64,000 nucleotides of DNA from Monosporascus cannonballus (GCA_004154925.1 QJNS01000062.1:62001-126000); one strand, 5' to 3'; numbered from the stretch's first letter, positions 1-11,638 are shown. A program made the numbers and translations. The notes: generated by a model not told the origin, from the letters alone.

Positions 1-344
1 CTTTAATTAAGGCAAGACAGTATTACCTGGTAGGTACACACCTACTAGGTGGCAAAGTGGTTGACATGAAAATTCGCGCTGTCCCAAAATGATCTACGCA
101 CTTTACAGACGGATTTTATATGAAAGAAAAACACTAAAAAAAGAGAAAAATGCCCATTCACATAAAGCGGATAAGTAGCAACAGCCGCGGGGTATCGGTA
201 TACGACATCTCTTAAAATTAATAAGTTATTATTCAAGGAGTCGTTGGACAGTTATTAAAAGTGCGCGAATTTTTGTGTCAACCACCTGGGAGGGTACCTA
301 ATTATGTAATATGGCTGAAAAGACGAGGCTGGGGGATTGTCAAG
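1..344. other. Intergenic, left edge
   Basis: No gene is seen here. Small open frames on both strands lack recognisable domains or splice structure. The segment leads into the tandem repeat and upstream region of gem1. Confidence 0.5.
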
Positions 345-403
345 GCTGGGGCTCACGTGGGGGCCCGCGACGCTGGGGCTCACGTGGGGGCCCGCGACGC
401 TGG
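345..403. repeat. 27-bp tandem duplication with two CACGTG boxes
   Basis: Two perfect 27-bp units (345-371 and 372-398) plus the first 5 bases of a third. Each unit contains the palindrome CACGTG followed by GGG (354-359 and 381-386). CACGTG is the core site of bHLH factors such as Pho4 and Cbf1 in ascomycetes. The repeat lies about 390-450 bp upstream of the gem1 start codon, so it may be part of the promoter; that role is inference. It also encodes a short peptide repeat in one frame, but nothing supports translation. Confidence 0.8.
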
Positions 404-792
404 TCTCCCCCCGCCAAGTTGCAAGTTGTTCAACGCCTACCAAGTATGAATTTTATGGGGCATGATTGCTTATCGATCGAACTAGGGCTTTAAGTTATCG
501 GATATCGACATGATCGGAATTGTTCCACTTTCCAATGCAATCGTAAGGTTCGCGTCTTTTGCATCGTAGTCCCCCTACGTATCCATACGTCGTCATCGTC
601 AATCGCAAACAGTCGTACCTCTCAACCTCACGCTCCAGCTTCTTCCACAGGGGAGCTATCTTGGGGTTCGCTACCAGTCACTTATTTCTTTTTGCTATTG
701 CTCCCATCTGCTGTTTCAATAGGCCATACTCCGGTAATGGCATCAACAACAGTGGCTCCTCCGTATTAATACCCCGGCCGGACCTTACCAAT

Positions 793-2756
793 ATGACCAC
801 AGGTATAGCCCCTCCATATTCCACTATTTCGTTCTCTCCTGTCGTACAATAAGAATAATTGCTGATCGGTTCTCGTCCTCAGTACGTGTCTGTGTCTGCG
901 GCGATGAAGGCACGGGCAAATCAAGCCTTATTGCCTCCTTCGTCAAGGATGTCTTCATTAGCAACAAGATCCAGTCCGTTCTTCCCCAAATTACCATTCC
1001 ACCCAGCATCGGCACCCCAGAGGGCGTCACCACTACCATCGTCGATACTTCGGCCCGACCACAAGATCGCACGACCCTGCGCAGGGAGATTCGAAAATCC
1101 AATGTCATCCTGCTCGTCTATTCGGATCACTACAGCTATGAGCGAGTGGCCCTGTTCTGGATGCCTTACTTCCGGTCCCTCGGAGTTAATGTCCCTGTGG
1201 TATTGTGCGCCAACAAGTCCGACTTGGCCACAACCCCCAGCAGCCCCCAGGTCTTAGAGGAAGAGATGCTGCCCGTTATGAACGAGTTCCGAGAGATCGA
1301 CTCATGCATACGTGCTAGTGCCAAGGAACATCGAAACGTGAACGAGACTTTCTTCCTTTGCCAGAAGGCTGTCACCCACCCGATAGCCCCTCTATACGAC
1401 TGCAAGGAGGGCAATCTGAAGCCGGCCTGCATATCAGCTCTGAAAAGGATCTTCTACCTCTGCGATAAGGATCAGGATGGCTATTTAAATGACCAAGAGA
1501 TGCACAATTTTCAAGCGAAGTGCTTCGAGAAGCCACTGACGGCAGAGGACCTTGAAAATATCAAGCTCACTGTTTCAAAGGCAATTCCCGCTACCGATAC
1601 TGAGAAAGGCATCGACATGCGAGGCTTCCTCCAGCTCAACAAGATCTATGCCGAGAAGGGCCGGCACGAGACTATCTGGATCATTCTGAGGAAACACCGA
1701 TACACCGATAGTCTGAGTCTGGAAGACAGCTTCATTCACCCAAAATTCGATGTTCCCGAATATTCCTCTGCCGAATTAAGCCCGGCTGGCTATAGATTCT
1801 TCGTTGACCTTTTCTTGCTATTCGACAAGGACAGCGATGGAGGTTTGAACGATCAGGAACTGGCCGCCCTGTTTGCTCCAAGCCCTGGCCTACCCGCCTC
1901 TTGGGTGGAGGCTTCCTTCCCTTCTTCAACAGTCCGAAACGAAACTGGACACATAACCTTGCAGGGCTGGCTTGCTCAGTGGAGCATGACGACATTCCTC
2001 GAACCAAAGACGACTTTGGAATACCTCGCCTACCTTGGCTTTGAACCGTCTAACGCCCGAGATCCTCTGACCTCGGCACTGAAGATCACGAAGCCTCGGA
2101 AAAGAAGGAAGCGTCCTGGTCGGGTCGAGCGGAACGTGGTGCTGTGTTACATACTTGGTGCAGCGGGGGCTGGGAAGTCGTCACTCTTGGACTCTTTTCT
2201 GAACCGCCCATTTGACGGCTTATACCATCCCACCATCAAGCCCCGCCGCGCCGTCAACAGCGTTGAGCTTCATGGTGGCCGACAATGCTACCTGATCATG
2301 GAGGAGCTGGGCGAACTTGAACCAGCCATACTTGAAAACCAAACCAAGCTGGACTCATGTGATCTTATTTGCTACTCGTACGACTCGTCGGACCCCGACT
2401 CCTTTTCTCATATCGTCGACTTGCGGAAGCGGTTTCCGCAGCTCGATGAGCTCCCAGCAATCTACACTGCCCTGAAAGCTGACAAGGACAAGACGACCCA
2501 ACGATGTGAGCTGCAACCGGATCAGTACACTTCCAGTTTGATGATGAGCACACCGTTACATGTTAGCGTTAAGTGGAACAGCATCGGCGAGCTCTTCGTG
2601 GCTCTGGCGGAAGCAGCAACGAATCCAAGTACGGCATTTCCGAAAAGCGAGGAGCCCCCGCCTGACAGGACGAGTCTATACCTTGCCCTAGGAGCGACGA
2701 CTTGTGCCGCCGTTGCCGCTTTCATGATTTGGAGAAGGTCGACGAACTCAGCCTAA
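793..2756 (+). CDS. gem1: Mitochondrial Rho GTPase Gem1/Miro
   Basis: Encodes a 627-residue Miro-family protein: a tail-anchored outer mitochondrial membrane GTPase controlling mitochondrial shape and inheritance, and in yeast a regulator of the ER-mitochondria (ERMES) contact. Exon 1 is only 10 nt (793-802, ATG ACC ACA G); the intron is 803-882 with donor GTATAG, branch-like CTGAT at 862-866 and acceptor CAG; exon 2 runs from 883. Splicing gives the expected [19 protein letters not shown] start. Domain order: GTPase 1 with P-loop at residues 10-17 and NKSD at 114-117; EF-hand loops [12 protein letters not shown] (198-209) and [12 protein letters not shown] (about 318-329); GTPase 2 with P-loop GAAGAGKSS near 429-437; C-terminal membrane segment about 602-621 with a short basic tail. 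Length and domain order match fungal Gem1. The tiny first exon is easily missed, which would lose the first P-loop. Confidence 0.97.
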
Positions 2757-5398
2757 CCTTTCCGCATCTCTCTACTTTCTTGCTCGGCCGATCTTTCGAC
2801 TTATCCCTCTTTTTAATACGATTAACTATGGCATTGAGTAGGCGTAGGCTCCCTTTGTTGACGGGCTGTGGATTGAGAGTAGCCCTAGCATCTTCTCCTG
2901 TCTAGATAACTCCCACTCCGTACTTCGATATGATACCCATCTTGGCGGCTGACTTCCTCGTACTTCAAATCCTTCGCAGGACATTTACTTCTCTTGTAGT
3001 CAATATACCCGATACAAAACTGGCACTGCCTGTGTCTATGGTGTGCACTTAACAAGGTGATGAACAAGCCAGTTCGATGAGTTCGTCGCTCCACCCAATG
3101 ACTTCTATCGTCCTAGACCCCTGTTCCTAATCCCGCTGGCCTGGTGCCGCATCATACAAGCAGACACTAAATCATCCTCCCTCTCATAGAGCGGTGGACC
3201 CCAAGAGGCGAGTTACGAAGGAAACATGAAAGAACACAGTCCTGAAAGTCGTATCATGCCTGCTGGTTTTGGGGGCAAGTAAATGTTTATGTGGTCAAGA
3301 CCACAGAATAACACAGGGAGCAGTTCACGGATAGGGGTCATGCGAGCTGCCCTTTCCCTCTCTCTCTTTCTTTCTTTTCCTCTTCCTGATTTATTTACCG
3401 AGCCTCCTTTTACACCGTAAACAGGTTTTCCCCGTTTTATAATAGTCACAATTACCGTCGGTTATTCGAATAAACGCGCACCCCCTCTCCGCGGCAATGG
3501 CGCCGTTCTTAACTTATTCCCAATCATTTCGCCGCCTTCTTGCGATGTCCTTCCCGTCGTACGCAGATCTGCCGTTCCTATAACCCCACGATGGCACCGT
3601 GGCGCCATGGTTTTCTAACGACACTCGCAAGGGCTCTTCCAGGTCTTCTCCCAGCAATCGGAACAGAAAAAACCTGCCCAGCTGGGGTGACGGCGCCTTA
3701 CGTGGATCATTCGCGCCACGAAGTGTGGTAAGTTTCTGCCTACTCCTTCAGGTCAACCACAGGACGAAGGTGCACTGCTCAGAACTGCCCTCGCCGTAGC
3801 CGTCCTCCAACCGTCCCTGGGCGTTGCGAAGGAGCGCATCGTCGGGTGTGTCGCCGTGGAGGCGCTCCTACATCCGCATGGTGCGGAATTTGACCGGAGC
3901 TCGAGAAATCACGTTCGTAGTCGGTTCGAGCGCGTTCCATGGTCCGCTAATAGCTATGAATTAACCGATAGGTCCCGAGCAGACGTCCTTGCGAGGCCAT
4001 CGGGGAGTATTAAAGGAGCTAGTTGGTATGAGGGGTGCTGAGCACCGGAAGGTTGTTGCCCCTGGATCGCCGGTGAGGCAAGGCCACTCAGGCATGAGTC
4101 CACTGGTGCCTCTCAGGAAGCCTGCCAAAAAAGCTCCCGTAGAAGGAAAGGCGATCGGGGAGCACGTTTTCTTTCCAGCCTGCCAGAATGCCTTGATGCA
4201 AGCGGCCATGTACATACATCGTGAAGATGTAGGTCGTCCTACCCCTATTTTAACAATTACTCCAACAAATCGCCCATATTTATATACCGCTACTCAGACG
4301 CAGAGAGGTATGGAATGTGGAGATATTTCTATGTAAGGAGGTCCCAGGTCTTAAGATAGCTCTCCATACAGCTTCAATACACTCACTTACTCATAGGCAC
4401 CCCCTCTCCATTGATGGACACCACGGGCACCACGGGCACCTTTTGACTGCCAACCTGCGACCCCTTTCCATTGTGCCCCATGAAATATATCGCCAAATCA
4501 GTGCTGCAGCGGAGCTATCGTCAAACTGGCGTTGTAGCCGTTAAGCCATACTGCAACTTCAGCTCTGCGGCCAAGGCATAACGCTGCGAGGACGCAGCTT
4601 TCTTTTTCCAAAGAGGGGACGATGAACTCTCCGCGTCAACAGCCGGATCAGAGCTATTGTTCAATCAATGCTACATCGTAGCCGCCCTGAGTCACGGTCA
4701 AAGCCTTGAGGTTATCACCAAATCAGCTTTGCAGCCTTCATACGCAACGTTCTGCAGCTAAGACGCCGCCTTCCAATCAACAGCACCCACACACAGGAAT
4801 CGTTCTGTTCAGACTATAACGGTGATCCAGCAACCGGGTTGATCCTTCCGTCGCCGTCAATCCCATCCTAACAGCCGCCCCTGCAGAAAAATCGTGGTCA
4901 CGGTCTGTCCCCTTCTTGCGTTTCGGCCGTCGAGATGAATCATTTGTGAAGGAAGGCCCGTATCGCCGTTTTGGCGTTTTTTTTTTTCTCCTGCAGTTAA
5001 CATGTGGACGGCACCGGCAGCACCCCCAGAAGCCTCCGTGTTGACTGCCTGTGGCCAGCATGGTTGGCGGTAGCAGGTCCAACGATCTTAGTTGCATACC
5101 TGTCCGGCCAGGGAGGTAGAGTGGCGGCGTGCCCTAGGCTCTACGCTGGTCGAAAGAGTCGAATGTTGCCCAGAGTTTAGATGGGTGCCCATGCCCAGCA
5201 CCCAGTCCTCTGAGGAGGCGCGTAGCTTCTCTGGAGCATCCTGTTTGTTCCTGAAGCTTGAATGATTCTTTCGGAAATTTTGTACTTCTGCGCTGGAACT
5301 TTTGATTGATAGCTTGACCTTGGAGGGTCTCTGCTCGCGGATTGTCGACACTTGATTTAGCCGAAGCTTGTCGAAACTTTCTGAGAGCTGCCCCATGA
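2757..5398. other. Long gene-free spacer
   Basis: 2.6 kb downstream of gem1 with no convincing gene. Several open frames of 60-115 codons occur on both strands (for example 3989-4336 +), but none has a recognisable domain, a good intron structure or homologous-looking repeats. A short direct repeat of an ACCACGGGC unit sits near 4420-4440. A polypyrimidine/T run lies at about 4978-4988. Confidence 0.5.
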
Positions 5399-5860
5399 CA
5401 GCGTCATGGTCCCCTAAGACCCTGGGGACTTAATAAGGATTTCCCCAGGACAGACCAAGACCAGGCTAGGCATAATTATGGTGCCAACCTGTTGACCAAG
5501 CTGCTTGAGAAGCGTTTTCTCGCCGACTGTGTTGATATTAAACGGCACTTCACAGCATTGGCATCTGCTGCAGCTAATAGAAATTTTGATGCGGTACGCG
5601 CGGTCTTGAACGCCGCAGCCGACGTCAACAGGTGCGGCCACAGGCTCAGCACTCTACTACACGAAGCACACTGTTTTTTCTTCTGTGTTTCCCTGAATCG
5701 AGAGACTGTGTCATTGCTTCTTAAACATGAAGCCCAAGTCGAGAGAAAGGATTCATCTGGCCACACTGCTCTCTCCTATGCTTGCCAACCGGGTTACATC
5801 TGTTACCAACGGGAGGAGGCTGTAAAGTTATTGCTCCAGCACGGTTCAGACCCACCATAA
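5399..5860 (+). pseudogene. Ankyrin-repeat gene relic
   Basis: An open frame from 5399 to a TAA ending at 5860 encodes two to three ankyrin-type repeats. Recognisable pieces are LASAAANRNFDAVRAVLNAA, then ETVSLLLKHEAQVE followed by a GHTALSYAC helix-turn and EEAVKLLLQHGSDPP. The frame has no ATG before the repeats and stops right after the last repeat, so it looks like a fragment of a longer ankyrin protein, or an internal exon whose partners are lost. Ankyrin repeats mediate protein-protein contacts; no effector domain is visible. It could be an exon of a spliced gene, but no convincing partner exon was found on either side. Confidence 0.5.
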
Positions 5861-6430
5861 TCGACTTGGGGGATGCCTTTTACACCCCGTATTAATGCTT
5901 TAGTGGATGCGAAAGTCTTTGGCGCGGTTTCTTCGAGGCTGGAGCAGCCTAAACCCGCTCTGAGAAAGCACGATGGTTACTGACCTTAAGGACCTTGTTG
6001 GGTGTTGATGCTCTGTGCCGAAGTAGAGTGAAGTGAAGTCGGGGTCAAAGACCTGGAAAACTAATTAGCAAGGCCGCTGCTGTAAGAGTAAGCGATTCTG
6101 ACTTCTAATTTCTAGGGATTGCACGTCTCCAACGGAGAGGTTTTACATCGTGTGATAGTGGTGGCCATGGATGGCTCAGGTTGGCTCCTATATGACAAAT
6201 ATCGTGAAACCGGGGGGAACGAACGCCTGAAGTTACATGATAAATGTAATATTTATATCCAGTACGCATCAAAGAGTATGGATCCTGTGGAATGGAGGCG
6301 TATCAAGCAACATCCGTGGGTCTCATGCCTGAAGGCACCGTCGGGTATTTCTATACAGGCTTACGGGTTGTAACATATAATTACTTTCCTACTATGTTCC
6401 GTGATATAAAGACATTATTACCAAAAAAGG
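5861..6430. other. Spacer, nothing recognised
   Basis: Contains a small plus-strand frame (6119-6373) with no recognisable domain. No regulatory motif could be assigned. Confidence 0.45.
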
Positions 6431-7790
6431 TCAGATCACCTTGGTCAATCCCGGTCCGACCTTGAGGATCCGGCTCACGACGAGACTCCCAACGGAAGCC
6501 GCAAGCAGCCCAGCGCACCACACCATCAAGCCAACCCAGTTCCCGCCGTCACCCAGAATGGCGCCAGCGATGGGGTTGCTAACAAGTATGCCGAAGCCAA
6601 CAAATGCCAGGGTCATTCCGAGGCGCGTGCCTATTTTGCTTTTATCGGGCGAGAGGCTGACAACGGCGGCAGCGGGCAGTCCCATGAAGGCGCCAGCCAT
6701 GAAGCCGTACAGCACGCTGAACACGACCAGTGCAGCGGCGGCGCGGATGGCGAGCAGGCAGAACGTCAGCACGGTGCTTGCAAACGCCACGGCTGTCTGC
6801 ACGTTGATGGTACCGACCTGGTCAGCGTAGTAGCCCGGGATGAGGCGGCCGAGTAGCGAGGCCGCGTTGATAATTACGAGGAGATAGCTAGCCAGAGTGG
6901 GTGAGACATCTGTCCGTGCCAAACCTAGCAGTTCGACGTAGTAAAAGATGATGTAGAAACCCATGACGCCGAAGAATAAGCCCAACTTAAGAAAGAGATA
7001 CGGCGCGTCCCGGAAGGCGGAGCGGTCGATGAGGCTCCGGGATGGCCGGGGCGGGGCTTTAGACTTCATGAGGAAGAGGGGAACCACGGAGGTCGCTAGT
7101 AAGATAAAGCCCAGGACGTGTGTCGCCCAGCCGAAGCCGACGCGCGGTTGGAGCTGGTTAAAGACAATGGGGTAGACGATACCACCTATATCGTGAGTAA
7201 CACGTCAGACTCAGGCATCTACATGTTTAAGTCATGATGCTATGAAGTAGTAGCACGTACCGATTGCGCTGCCGGTAGATGAGGCGCCCATGGCCAGCGC
7301 GGTGCTGGCGTGGAAGTACTGGGAGACGACAGCGGGGGCAGGCAGGTACAAGCAGCCGAAACCGAGACCGGTCATCAGCGCCTGCGTCAGGAAGACCTGC
7401 CGGTAGGCCGACGTGATGCTGGCGAGGAACATGCCGACCACCAACAGACCAGAGCCGATCCAGAGGAGCCAGCGGAGGTGGCCCGCGTCGAAGAGCGGTC
7501 CCGTGACGAGCGAGACGAGGAAGAGAAGGAAGGCCTGCGTCGAACCAATCCACGCGATTCTCGACGACGTGTTACCGCGCAGCATGTCCAGCTGGTAGAA
7601 TGTCTGGAAGGCACCATACGAGTTCATTAGCCCCCCATGTGTTGAGGTTCAGGACGAACGCGCCCAGCACCTGTATCCACGCGAATAGGTCCTCCTTGGG
7701 CGGAGACGAGGGTTGTTCCGCTTGCACATCGATGTCCACGGGTTGGAGTGTGTCAGCATGTCCACAGCTCTTCTCGCTCGCTATAGTCAT
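6431..7790 (-). CDS. MCT-type MFS transporter with apparent frameshift
   Basis: A monocarboxylate-porter-like major facilitator (MCH family), about 427 residues once spliced and with the frameshift ignored. Start ATG is at 7790. The hydrophilic N-terminus is followed by TM1 (WIQVLGAFVLNLNTWG) and the family signature region LMNSYGAFQTFYQ. The intron is 7260-7186 (donor GTACGT, acceptor TAG, CTGAC branch), joining GSAIG to GIVYPIVFN. The last exon runs to the TGA at 6431-6433 and holds the C-terminal six helices (for example SYLLVIINAASLLGRLIPGYYAD). The frame breaks inside TM1: a run of six C on the plus strand (7631-7636, GGGGGG in the gene) has one base too many to link TWG to LMNSYG. This is either a real inactivating frameshift or a homopolymer sequencing error. 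Its neighbours are UstYa-like and methyltransferase genes, suggesting metabolite export, but the substrate is unknown. Confidence 0.85.
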
Positions 7791-8865
7791 CGTTAACTCC
7801 GTAGTCTAGTCTGCTATACCGGAGTTTCCTCTCCTTTTTAGATCCGAAGGACAAAGCTGGGAAAGCCGTGAGATGAGTGTAGAAAGGGCAACCAAGAGGT
7901 GGCCTGGAAGCCCAACACCCAAGTTTGATTCGATGCTTAACGTTAGGTAACTTTATTATCGGATGTGGTAACTGGTTGGGAAAGGCTTGGCAACCAGCAA
8001 TGTCCGGAGACATGCCGGGGTCGGTATTGAAGTTGAGATAGCTATGAGGTCCTCTCCGTCCAAGGTAGCTGATGACGGGAACACAGGCAACGAGTACTGG
8101 TATCCTAGCCCACTTACATATAGCCCACCCTTGCACGACACGGAACCCCTTACGTTCTGATAACCCCCAACTCCAGCAGTGTTACCATGTATGTTGGTAT
8201 CTAGGCAGTCAGTTACAGGATAAGTGACCTAGGCCGACTGCTACGACGTGTCGAAAAATGATATCCCTCACGACCTGCCAACCCTAGCCGGGTACATTGT
8301 CGCTACTACCTAGGTACGGTAACCACTAGCCCTGCGATATTTATTACTGTTCAGGCAACGCCGTTCGGAGAAGTTCGAGACTCGCGGGCGACCCTTTGGG
8401 CGGCCTGAAGATGATTTCAGCCAAGTAGCAAGATAAAGCTTGCACCAATCAATCAGTTCTTACATAACCCTCGTCATACATTGATTGTATGGCTCCCTCC
8501 TGAGAAGTGCCTGCTACCCGAGTAAAGCCCTGCAATTCACACTAAATTAACGTTTATTAGTGTTATGTCCAGGACCGTTTCCTGCGTCCAGGCCTTATTG
8601 GGTTTAATTAGTACGCTAGTTCTCCATTATTAGCCGTGATTAATGCTCCTGTCTGACTTAGCTGCATTGGTGCAGTTTGGAACGGTTTGCCCTAACATTG
8701 CGCCTTTGAAAATATCGATGCCACAGGTGGGCTCTATCAATTTTCTATTATTACGGATTATATATGTTTTGCACACAGGGCATAATGCAATGGATATTTA
8801 CCACACTCAAGAGGCTCCGACCTTCACAAAGCTCGCGTGGACAGGTTAGATGACCACAAGTGCAT
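7791..8865. other. Spacer upstream of the MFS gene
   Basis: No convincing gene. It should contain the promoter of the leftward MFS gene and the 3' flank of the leftward UstYa-like gene. No precursor-peptide-like repeat with Lys-Arg spacing was seen. Confidence 0.45.
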
Positions 8866-9783
8866 CTATGCCTCTCCAGCCTCTGCGACGGTGGGCCATA
8901 GCACCCGGCTGTCAGAACACGACTTGAAGCGTTCGATCATGGGGCCGGGCACTTCGCCCCGATGCTTGAAGCAGGCAGTGTGCTCGCGCGTCCACCTCTC
9001 CACCGCGACCCAGTCCCTGTACATGCGCACCTGCCCAGCCCCGGTGCCGAGCGGGTCCTGGGAACCCGTGTACCGTGGCGTGTCAGGGGTATTACACACG
9101 ACGTTCTGCCGCAGCTGGTCCAGGCAGTGCAGCGCGTGCTCCAGTGCGATGTGCTGCGGCAGCCCTCACTTCGCGTACATGACGTAGCGGAAAAGGGTGT
9201 ACTGGAGAGTTCGGGGAGGGGTCAATGATCAGCCACTCTGATAACGCTTACAGAATAGTTTGAAATGTGGTGGAGGTGTAGATGTACGAGCGGATGGGAT
9301 AGGACTGATGGCAGATTATCCCTGATGGTCTAGGGAATATATACTAGGTAGTGGAGGTTGTGGAAATCCTGGAGAAGATATACACCTTTGCCATCATCCC
9401 ATGGGAACCGGTAGGCGTGCGGAAGTTGCTTCTTTTTGACGTAATGTTGAGGCAGCGCTACGACACCTGGATCGCCGTTGAGTTTTCCCCAAAGCTCCTC
9501 GACCACCGTGGTATTCTTGCCCCCTGTACTCTGTCAATGCGTAGATCTGTATAGTCACATCACGCGTGAGGCCGGCTGCGGAATTGCCAGCGCCGGAGTC
9601 CCATGGTGGGTACAAGAAGCTACATGCACTGTAATGAGAACGACACTCTCCGTCTTGACCTCGCGAAGCCCGTGAGATTTGCACTGCAAGGGCGAGGTTA
9701 GCGACCAGTGAAATTACTAGTAGAATCGCTGCAGTCGTCGTAATGACCCAGGGTGAGAGTCTGAGATAGGAAAACAGTCGCAT
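8866..9783 (-). pseudogene. UstYa/DUF3328-family oxidase, disabled copy
   Basis: UstYa-like proteins are membrane-anchored oxidases or cyclases of fungal RiPP and other metabolite clusters, with two HxxHC motifs. Here the ATG at 9783 starts a cytosolic stub and one membrane helix (about residues 11-35). The middle exon holds VVEELWGKLNGDPGVVALPQ, RFPWDDGKGVYLL and then HNLHYL, where the family has HxxHC. An intron follows (9344-9202; donor GTATAT, acceptor CAG). The last exon has a second motif in EHALHCLDQLRQ, then TPRYTGSQ and a VRMYRDW stretch. Three lesions are seen: +1 base in a C5/G5 run at 9520-9524, Cys-to-Tyr in the first HxxHC, and an in-frame TGA at 9168-9166 between the two motifs. 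Together they make a pseudogene likely. The TM start and middle exon are read with moderate confidence. Confidence 0.8.
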
Positions 9784-11029
9784 TCGGCGAACCTGATCGA
9801 CTTCATTCGAGGTCAAATATTCTCCGAGAACTTGCCGCAAGGGCCTTGTAATTTTTCGGATCCGGTACCATCTTTTGAATTCAGATAGAAATCAAGAAGA
9901 GAGGACAAGATAGCGGGATATTTGAGCTGTGCTCTCAGGGCCGGGCCTCCTGACGTAGAACCCAGGAACAAAGCACAAACCGAGGCTAGACCTTCCACAC
10001 AGGCTGCAAAAGTACCAAGATATGGCAGCATCGGCCCTGCCAAGTGAATAGAGGAGCTCTTTACTTGAAGTTGTGGGAGTTGTACGCGACGGAACGAACA
10101 TAGCTATTGCAATTGTTGACTACGACTAGCCTGCCAGAAACCACCCCATAATGCGTAAACAGACTCGATTCTGCATCCTCTGGGTGCATATGACCACTTT
10201 TGCTATCGCGACGGCGCTGCTGCTCTCCCGCTCCTGGTTACATCGCCACATCACGCAGTTGACTGCGCATGCTCGTTATCTTGGTGGCAGGTTTTGAAAG
10301 TGCAGCTCGCCTACGTGCAAAGATATCCAACAGTTTCCAAACTCGAAGTCTCAGAAATCGTCTATACTGCCTGGCCTGAGCAGCCAGCTGGGATCCCTCG
10401 CTCAGTCTGGTGTAGATAGCCGTGCGTATTTGCGGAAATCTTTTGACAATTTGGCACAAGAATAAACACGTCAAGAAGAGCAATCTCGTCCCTTACCGGG
10501 CGCTCTCATCATATTTAATGTAGAACACTCCCGTCATTATGGCGATGAGTATAAGCCGGCCCGGGCCGGGCAGCCCTTTCTAGTGGACGAAGATGGCGGT
10601 AACAGCGAGAGCCAGCATCTGGGAGACGTCGCATACTGAATTGCCAGACCTGGCCGTATCTCCACGGGCTCACTTTTTTTCCGGATATGGCCGTATATTT
10701 GGTACTTATTGTTTACCCCCCATTCAAACGGTGCGGGAAGTCAACTAACGGCATCCTCTCGACGTCCTCGTAAGACTCTACTGACTTGTCTCCCCTATAC
10801 CCGCGTATGCGCTTACTCCTGCGATTGATATTAGTTCCCGCTCGAGAGGGTCTCCTCTGGGAAGACCGACGGTTTCCTACCAATATTGTCGATTGCACAC
10901 GTTTACTGGAAATCCTCGACCCGAGTTGGGCGAAACTTGGCATTGTCTCTTCATCAGTGTCTCGCCCTTGCTATGAGCTCTTCCCTTGCAGATGCTCGTC
11001 CCGGTTATTCTAACAATCCTGTATTTCAG
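9784..11029. other. Spacer between two UstYa-like genes
   Basis: Should hold the upstream parts of the leftward and rightward UstYa-like genes, including the first exon(s) of the latter, which could not be placed. A 48-codon plus-strand ORF beginning ATG CGT AAA at 10151 encodes one hydrophobic helix (CILWVHMTTFAIATALLL) and could be a membrane-anchor exon, but no clean splice path to 11030 was found. Confidence 0.4.
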
Positions 11030-11638
11030 ATGACAATATTCGAGTGCCCAAGGACGTCTTGGACGACCCCAACCTGACCCCAATATACACGAAAGATGGG
11101 TCTGAAGGCATTATGTCCCTTGGCGTCTACCATCCCCTGCATTGCCTGGTACGTATCCTATACTACGAAGCATACAATGCGCAATCCCATACCGGAAAAT
11201 CCCTAATGAAGGAATTAAAAAGGTGAAGAGAATGCTGCTTAAAGAGGATTACCACCAGGACAAATCGAAGGAAGCGATGACACGAGAAGCCAAACACGTC
11301 GGTACGCTGCCCTGACCTGTGCTCCTACATCCCACCTCCCTCACTCCAGCATCTAACAGAGAAGGTGGTGGTCAGATCACTGTATCGAATGCATCCACGA
11401 GTCGCTCATGTGTCAGCCCGGCCTGCCCATTGTCACATCCAGCTGGATCAACAACACGGCTCAGCACAAGGACGAGTCGGAATACTACCCGACCAACTTT
11501 GATATTTCGACGCACATGGGTGCCAACTGGGAGGCGCTCGGCTCATGGTCCGGTCTGCGCATGTTCGACCTGTTCCAGGTTGATCTGCTGCAGATACCAA
11601 AGCCCGAAAGCAGGCCGCCTGATTCGGCCGATGAATAG
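11030..11638 (+). CDS. UstYa/DUF3328-family oxidase, partial model
   Basis: Second UstYa-like gene, opposite in orientation to the copy at 8866-9783. An exon entered through TTTCAG at 11029 reads DNIRVPKDVLDD...GVYHPLHCL, an intact first HxxHC motif (HPLHC). Intron donor GTACGT is at 11149, acceptor AAG at 11222. The next exon reads VKRMLLKEDYHQDKS up to about 11301. The last exon (about 11360-11638) reads DHCIECIHESLMCQPGLPIV, ending PDSADE with TAG at 11636-11638. In the second motif (WWSDHC) the first His of HxxHC is replaced by Trp. The phase of the last intron does not close cleanly, so either the splice site is unusual or a 1-2 base lesion exists there. The N-terminal membrane anchor was not found. 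Known members oxidise and macrocyclise peptides or modify other metabolites; the substrate here is unknown. Confidence 0.7.

Noticed and set aside
261..449. Frame encoding a repeated AGAHVGARD peptide, reminiscent of a multi-core RiPP precursor
   Set aside because: It is the translation of the 27-bp tandem repeat. No signal peptide and no Lys-Arg processing sites, and it lies 6 kb from the UstYa-like genes.
3900..3960. GGTTCGAGC B-box-like word as part of a tRNA gene
   Set aside because: No A box at the right distance and no acceptor-stem pairing. A similar GGTTCGAGT near 32250 failed for the same reasons.
3989..4336. 115-codon plus-strand frame
   Set aside because: No recognisable domain, overlapping frame on the other strand, no splice or leader context.
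10151..10297. 48-codon ORF with one hydrophobic helix as a membrane peptide or UstYa first exon
   Set aside because: Plausible helix, but no splice path to the UstYa exon at 11030 and no similarity that could be recognised; kept only as a note.
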